A stretch of 7,717 nucleotides of DNA. Source: HyVt-560 sp964577195. GTDB lineage: Bacteria > Pseudomonadota > Gammaproteobacteria > UWMA-0217. The notes under the pieces are model-generated. The model had not been told where the DNA came from and ran no database searches. It worked only from the letters and a program-made list of their open reading frames with translations. The stretch is from NCBI GenBank assembly GCA_964577195.1, contig CAZNYF010000135.1, forward strand, positions 1 to 7,717, read 5' to 3'. Positions 5,848 through 7,717 of the stretch are shown in pieces. The stretch's first letter is position 1. Each line of letters starts with the position of its first letter. A program made the position numbers and the translations under genes.

Positions 5848-6144
5848 CTATTATTGATTCAAAAACAACCCTTTCTTCTAACTTATTCTTCTTTAAGGGA
5901 CGAGTGAACAATAACTTGAGCAATATGGCGTAGAGTTTTTGTTTCAGATTGGATGCTCTCAAGACTTAGCTTGAGCTTGAGCGAAACTTAGAAGCTCTAG
6001 CAGGCGCAGATAAAGACATGGATGTCTGTTAGTAGAGCCTGGGACAAAAAAGTTGCTATGCCCTTTGGGTGCAAGCCAGATTGTTTATTCCACCCTAAGT
6101 AAAGATCAGTGATTGAGGAATTCCGTCATTTTTCAGAAAACTCC
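5848..6144. other. Spacer between the two divergent promoters
   Basis: No intact gene lies here. TTGAGC-type short repeats occur at about 5968-5982. A self-complementary AGACAT-GG-ATGTCT is at 6014-6027. One short frame (5970-6032) reads LELERNLEALAGADKDMDVC then stop; it looks coding-like but has no start or RBS, so it may be a decayed gene end or chance. Confidence 0.4.
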
Positions 6145-6173
6145 TTGACTATGGTAATAATAATGATTAGCAT
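6145..6173 (+). promoter_or_regulatory. Sigma-70-type promoter of the DUF2325-hemP unit
   Basis: The -35 TTGACT (6145-6150), a 17-nt spacer and the -10 TAGCAT (6168-6173) are visible. The start of transcription would be near 6180, giving a leader of only about 13 nt before ATG 6193. Confidence 0.6.
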
Positions 6174-6176
6174 TCG
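6158..6176 (+). promoter_or_regulatory. Fur box over the promoter of the DUF2325-hemP unit
   Basis: TAATAATGATTAGCA (6158-6172) is the exact reverse complement of the Fur box at 5820-5834, and the identity extends to 19 bp. It covers the spacer and -10, so Fur with iron should block this promoter as it would the divergent one. Confidence 0.8.
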
Positions 6177-6192
6177 CGTATAAATTTGTTAG

Positions 6193-7440
6193 ATGGAACA
6201 TAAAATGTGTTTAAACTGTGAATCAACCGCTCCCACCCCAAGCCCGCTTAAAATACAGCGAAATAAAATTTGGGAGATTGATGGTCGCGTCCATTGCAGT
6301 CTGATAGGTACTTGCCTGTCGCTAAAAGAGTTAAGAAAGCTTTGCAATAAATCTGGTTTAATCTTTGACAATAAAGTTACTGACCATGAGCTGCACACTT
6401 ACTTTGTAAATGCTGCCGGCGAAAAAACCCACGTGATTAAATTCCTCCAAAAGCACTTGGATCAAAAATACCAAAAAACCATCCGGCAATTCTCAAAAGC
6501 GAATACCGATAAAGAGTTTGAGTCACTTTGGCGTGAGGCCGTCCAGCAAGGCGATGTCGCCGCTGCATATTGGTCTATCTACACTTCCCCGTTGGTTTCT
6601 CAACACTTATTGGCCGAAATATTTGGAGAAATCCACATGCTTTCTCATCTTTCAGGGGCATCCATACGCATGAATATGCAGGAATTTAAACAGCTACGGC
6701 AGAAAATGCCTGAGCTTGAGCTCCAGCTTTCCAAAACCAACTCAGAGTCTCAAAAACGGAAACAAGAGCAAGAAAAAACAGTGCGCGGTCTTAACCGACA
6801 GTTAGGCGCCATGCGTGCCGAGACGGAAAAACTAAAATTGCTGGAGTTGCAACTTCAAGAATTCCAGCAAGGTTTCACGCAGTCACGTCTGGAAAAACAA
6901 CTAAAAGAAACCGAGAATCAGTTTGGTAGATTACAAAACCTTCTCGAAAGCAGCACACAACAGGCTTCCGAATGGCAAGCAACAGCCTCTCGTGAACAAA
7001 AACAGAATTTAGCACTCAACGAACAAATTTCAGAGTTAAAAGCCGAGCGAGACGCGCTGGAAAACACTGTTGAACAAATACTGAATCCCGAATGCTCAAG
7101 CTGTGCACACACTGAGGTTTGCGATGAAAACCCGGACTTACGTGGCCGTTGCGTCATGTTTGTCGGTGGTCGCTACAAGCAAAGCGCACATTTCCGTGCG
7201 CTGGTTGAACGTCAGAACGGGCGATTCATTCATCACGATGGCGGCCTTGAAAACAGCCGTATGCAGCTTGGAAAAACACTTTCTCAGGCTGACGTTGTGA
7301 TTTGCCCACTCGACTGTGTCAGTCATAGCGCCATGAATACTGTTAAACGACATTGCGAAAAGACAACCAAGAAATTGGTACTTCTGCCGCATTCAAGCTT
7401 ATCCGCCTTCACCAAAGGACTAGCTGAACTAACAACGTGA
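6193..7440 (+). CDS. DUF2325-family protein with coiled coil (415 aa)
   Basis: The biochemical function of the family is not established to my knowledge. The N-terminal region holds CLNC (6-9), HCSLIGTCLSLKELRKL (34-50), HELHTYFV (65-72) and GEIHMLSHLSGAS (145-157), motifs rich in Cys and His that could bind a metal or heme. A long Gln/Glu/Lys-rich coiled coil follows (about 165-297). Then come CSSCAHTEVC (301-310) and the DUF2325 domain (about 318-411): RCVMFVGGR, FIHHDGG (345-351), CPLDCVSHSAM (371-381) and KRHC (385-388). There is no signal peptide, so it is cytosolic. ATG 6193 has a poor RBS; ATG 6205 (Met5) has GGA 7 nt upstream and would remove only four residues. The gene ends TGA-TAA. 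The Fur box and the hemP gene downstream place it in iron/heme homeostasis (inference). Confidence 0.85.
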   Translation: MEHKMCLNCESTAPTPSPLKIQRNKIWEIDGRVHCSLIGTCLSLKELRKLCNKSGLIFDNKVTDHELHTYFVNAAGEKTHVIKFLQKHLDQKYQKTIRQFSKANTDKEFESLWREAVQQGDVAAAYWSIYTSPLVSQHLLAEIFGEIHMLSHLSGASIRMNMQEFKQLRQKMPELELQLSKTNSESQKRKQEQEKTVRGLNRQLGAMRAETEKLKLLELQLQEFQQGFTQSRLEKQLKETENQFGRLQNLLESSTQQASEWQATASREQKQNLALNEQISELKAERDALENTVEQILNPECSSCAHTEVCDENPDLRGRCVMFVGGRYKQSAHFRALVERQNGRFIHHDGGLENSRMQLGKTLSQADVVICPLDCVSHSAMNTVKRHCEKTTKKLVLLPHSSLSAFTKGLAELTT

Positions 7441-7461
7441 TAAGAACCGAGTTCAAACCCA

Positions 7462-7508
7462 GCTAGCCAAACACACTCTCCTCAGTGTTAGCCAGCCAGT
7501 GGTTTTTT
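7462..7508 (+). terminator. Weak hairpin plus T-run between the DUF2325 gene and hemP
   Basis: AACAC (7470-7474) pairs with GTGTT (7485-7489). The stem can extend imperfectly through GCTAGC (7462-7467) and GCCAGC (7491-7496). Six Ts follow at 7503-7508. Mismatches and the gap to the T-run make it weak. It could reduce transcription into hemP rather than stop it. Confidence 0.25.
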
Positions 7509-7530
7509 AATTTCAAGAAACCTTTTATAT

Positions 7531-7717
7531 ATGAATATACCTAACAATCAATCGACGCGTTCTTCTTCTGCAAATCAACCGTCTCCGAGCACTCAACCAG
7601 CACAAAGGACTAGCAGTCAACAGCTATTTCATGGCAAAGATAGACTCATTATTGAGCATTCTGGCCAAGAATACCTCCTTCGCATTACTCGCCAGGGAAA
7701 ATTAATTCTCACTAAAT
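7531..7717 (+). CDS. hemP: HemP/HmuP family hemin uptake protein (62 aa, stop codon cut by window end)
   Basis: HemP/HmuP are small cytosolic proteins encoded with heme receptor genes; in rhizobia and Bradyrhizobium, HmuP is needed for heme receptor gene expression. The first 40 residues are a polar Ser/Gln/Asn/Pro-rich tail (for example STQPAQRTSSQ). The conserved core is QLFHGKDRLIIEHSGQEYLL followed by RITRQGKLILTK, matching the family pattern LF.G...I.I.H.G..Y.LR.TR.GKLILTK, which normally ends the protein. The last codon ends at 7716 and base 7717 is T, consistent with a stop codon. ATG 7531 lacks a strong Shine-Dalgarno. It lies 90 nt after the DUF2325 gene and is probably co-transcribed with it, possibly attenuated by the weak hairpin between them. 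No separate Fur box was seen. Confidence 0.9.
   Translation, partial: MNIPNNQSTRSSSANQPSPSTQPAQRTSSQQLFHGKDRLIIEHSGQEYLLRITRQGKLILTK

Noticed and set aside
6051..6135. Possible transposase or IS end near AGCCTGGGACAAAAAAG and the following stretch
   Set aside because: No open transposase frame, terminal inverted repeat or target duplication could be found.
7489..7500. 12-bp TAGCCAGCCAGT repeated in inverted orientation at 5705-5716
   Set aside because: A 12-bp match is expected by chance in a window of this size and no longer similarity flanks it.

Overview
The window looks like part of a Gram-negative, probably marine gammaproteobacterial chromosome. It encodes an outer-membrane TonB-dependent receptor and a lipoprotein, has E. 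coli-like Fur boxes and sigma-70 promoters, and is moderately AT-rich. The genus cannot be told from the sequence. The content is an iron/heme acquisition locus arranged around a divergent, Fur-type regulatory region at about 5520-6192.

Leftward (minus strand) from that region runs a tight operon. A HmuR-like heme TonB receptor (5520 to 3466, TTG start) is followed by a HmuY-family lipoprotein (3469 to 2237, ATGA overlap). Next come a 142-aa protein resembling the C-terminal half of HemS/ChuX heme-handling proteins (2183 to 1755), a divergent three-helix ExbB/TolQ/MotA-like protein (1755 to 1099, TGATG overlap), and a 92-aa or shorter protein of unknown function that overlaps the ExbB-like gene. 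A possible 24-aa single-span membrane peptide (752 to 678) and a likely intrinsic terminator (550-500) follow. Beyond the terminator, on the same strand, are a 64-aa membrane protein (416 to 222) and the first 60 residues of a gene that leaves the window at position 1. Neither is recognised.

Rightward (plus strand) lie a DUF2325-family protein (6193-7440) with clustered Cys/His residues and a long coiled coil, then hemP/hmuP (7531 to the window end, cut within its stop codon).

Both transcription units start at promoters of the same layout: a TTG-type -35, a 17-bp spacer and a TAGCAT -10. In each, the same 19-bp Fur-box-containing sequence covers the spacer and -10, in opposite orientations. 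The inferred model is iron-repressed production of a heme receptor with a surface heme-binding lipoprotein, a dedicated ExbB-like partner, a HemS-like heme-handling protein, HemP and DUF2325. The least described parts are the miniature HemS-like protein, the ExbB-like protein without the usual channel Glu, the small operon-end proteins and the DUF2325 protein.
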